NCBI GenBank assembly: GCA_023386315.1
Contig: JAEWJZ010000028.1
Span: 1 to 64,000 of the forward strand
DNA: 64,000 nt
Direction of reading: 5' to 3'
Source: Bacillota bacterium
GTDB taxonomy: Bacteria > Bacillota > Clostridia > Lachnospirales > Lachnospiraceae
The notes below the pieces were generated by a model. It was not told the DNA's origin and searched no databases. It was given only the letters and a program-made list of their open reading frames with translations. Shown here piece by piece: positions 62,975-64,000 of this stretch (position 1 is its first letter; the number at the start of each line of letters is the position of its first letter). A program made the position numbers and the translations under genes.

Positions 62975-63616
62975 TCATTGCTCTTCTTCAATTCCCATGC
63001 ATTGCTTATACCTTGCATCCGCCACCTGCCAGTTAATGACGTGAAACCAGTCTTCTATGTACGCAGCTCTGTCATTGAAACGCTGCAGAAAATAGGCGTG
63101 CTCCCAGACATCAATAGCGGAGATTACACAAAATCCAAATGAAATCGGTGTGTTCTGATTGGGTGTCGTTACAATTGTTAACGTACCATTCTGGTCAACA
63201 ACCAGCCATGCATACCCGGAGCCAAAAACAGAAAGTGCTTTTCTTTTATATTCGTTAAAGAATTCCTCCACTGTACCAAAATCTCTTAATATAATAGGAT
63301 AGAGTGTATCTGCCTGAGAGCGCTCCTGGGAATTAATCATACCATTAAAGTAGATAATATGATTGTAAACCCCGCCGCCGTAATTGATGATGGCCTGACG
63401 GATTTCTTCCGGCAGGCTTTCCGTGTTCGTCAGAAGCTCTTCCAGGGAAAGATTCTGCAGTTCCGGATAATCCCTAAGGATGGTATTTAATTCCACCACA
63501 TATCTTTGAAGCTGCCTGTCGTGGTGAATGTACATGGTCTGAGAATCAATATAAGGTTCAAGTGAGTCGTATGCATAGGGAAGCGGTGGATTCACAAATG
63601 GATAATGTTCGTTCAT
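62975..63616 (-). CDS. Fe/Mn superoxide dismutase family protein
   Basis: This 213-residue protein keeps all four metal ligands: His31 (MYIHHDRQLQRYV), His86 (GGGVYNHIIYFN), Asp169 and His173 (SAIDVWEHAYFLQ). It begins FVNPPLPYAYDSLEPYID like other Fe/Mn SODs and would turn superoxide into peroxide and oxygen. The usual second-shell His/Gln region (GSGYAWLVVD) is present. It is transcribed leftwards, divergent from the HIT gene; the 157-nt gap contains both promoters. Confidence 0.9.
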   Translation of the reverse strand: MNEHYPFVNPPLPYAYDSLEPYIDSQTMYIHHDRQLQRYVVELNTILRDYPELQNLSLEELLTNTESLPEEIRQAIINYGGGVYNHIIYFNGMINSQERSQADTLYPIILRDFGTVEEFFNEYKRKALSVFGSGYAWLVVDQNGTLTIVTTPNQNTPISFGFCVISAIDVWEHAYFLQRFNDRAAYIEDWFHVINWQVADARYKQCMGIEEEQ

Positions 63617-63773
63617 GGACAGATTTTTCCTTTTGCATTTTTGTATATATATATTCCAAAGCCAAAGAGATATGATGGATAAGCAAGGAATAAAAAAATA
63701 GTGTGCTGAAATAAAAACTGTTGTATAATAACAAAAGATGAATTGAAAAAGCGGATAAAGGAGAGGAGCAGCT

Positions 63774-64000
63774 ATGTGCGGTGTGTGCGAACGGATACAG
63801 CTTATTAAAGAAGGCAGAAACCCGTATTTTGTAAAGGAACTGGAAACAGGATATGTGGTGCTGGGGGATCATCAGAGATTTCAGGGTTATACTCTTTTTT
63901 TATGTAAGGTACATGCAACGGAGCTTCATTTTCTGGAAAAGGAATTTAAAAATCGTTTTCTGCAGGAAATGGCTTTGACAGCAGAGGCAGTTTATCGCGC
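63774..64000 (+). CDS. HIT-family protein, cut by the window end
   Basis: The visible 75 codons read CGVCERIQLIKEGRNPYFVK, then ELETGYVVLGDHQRFQGYTLFLCKVHATELHFL, the N-terminal half of a HIT-domain nucleotide hydrolase/transferase. The catalytic HxHxH motif lies beyond 64000. AAAGGAGAGGAG precedes ATG. Confidence 0.8.
   Translation, partial: MCGVCERIQLIKEGRNPYFVKELETGYVVLGDHQRFQGYTLFLCKVHATELHFLEKEFKNRFLQEMALTAEAVYR

Overview
The window looks like chromosome from a Lachnospiraceae-type Clostridia member (Lacrimispora/Enterocloster-like). The gene content fits: NfnAB electron-bifurcating transhydrogenase, an iron-sulfur scaffold gene beside a GGGtGRT-family gene, a Tad/Flp pilus, a malate locus with a 2-hydroxycarboxylate transporter, strong AGGAGG-type ribosome sites and moderate GC. 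This placement rests on gene content only. I saw no rRNA, tRNA or CRISPR array.

Layout. 1-3.2 kb is a decayed accessory region: an internally deleted IS110-type transposase, a broken toxin C-terminus and AT-rich orphan genes that resemble immunity genes. 3.6-16.9 kb is a polymorphic-toxin operon: a possible EagR/DcrB-like chaperone, two VgrG-like spike proteins, a pentapeptide-repeat protein, an Imm43/DUF1629-like protein, a DUF4280 PAAR-like tip, a 2413-residue VgrG-RHS fusion ending in a GH-E nuclease toxin, and an ankyrin protein as likely immunity. 17.0-18.1 kb holds Rhs debris and another orphan immunity-like gene. 18.6-34.0 kb is a tyrosine recombinase followed by a complete Tad pilus operon: peptidase, two pilin-like genes, CpaB, TadZ, CpaF, TadB, TadC, DUF192, a DivIVA-like coiled coil, two TadE-like proteins, a TadG-like protein, an orphan solute-binding lipoprotein and a secreted vWA/isopeptide adhesin. 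34.0-45.8 kb carries AraC, GH31, RecQ, an orphan DctP and a malate module (CitA/DcuS-type two-component system, malic enzyme, 2-HCT transporter). 46.4-64 kb is mostly household: a chemotaxis receptor, SbcDC, an XRE regulator, a possible ThyX-like protein with DHFR, NfnAB, MATE, an NlpC/P60 hydrolase, the scaffold/GGGtGRT pair, decayed integrase remnants, SOD and a truncated HIT gene.

Main discovery. Two segments look like invertible promoter switches. The first (19458-19712) lies between the recombinase and the Tad operon. It is bounded by inverted copies of a site with two 11-bp arms around a 6-bp spacer, the layout of tyrosine-recombinase core sites, and it contains a 14-bp-stem terminator and a promoter that now points away from the pilus genes. 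The second (45959-46327) lies upstream of the chemotaxis receptor gene. It has perfect 19-bp inverted repeats and contains a consensus TTGACA-17-TATAAT promoter that also points away from the receptor. As assembled, both look OFF; inversion would aim each promoter at its gene. The inference is that pilus/adhesin and chemoreceptor expression phase-vary, possibly under the same recombinase.
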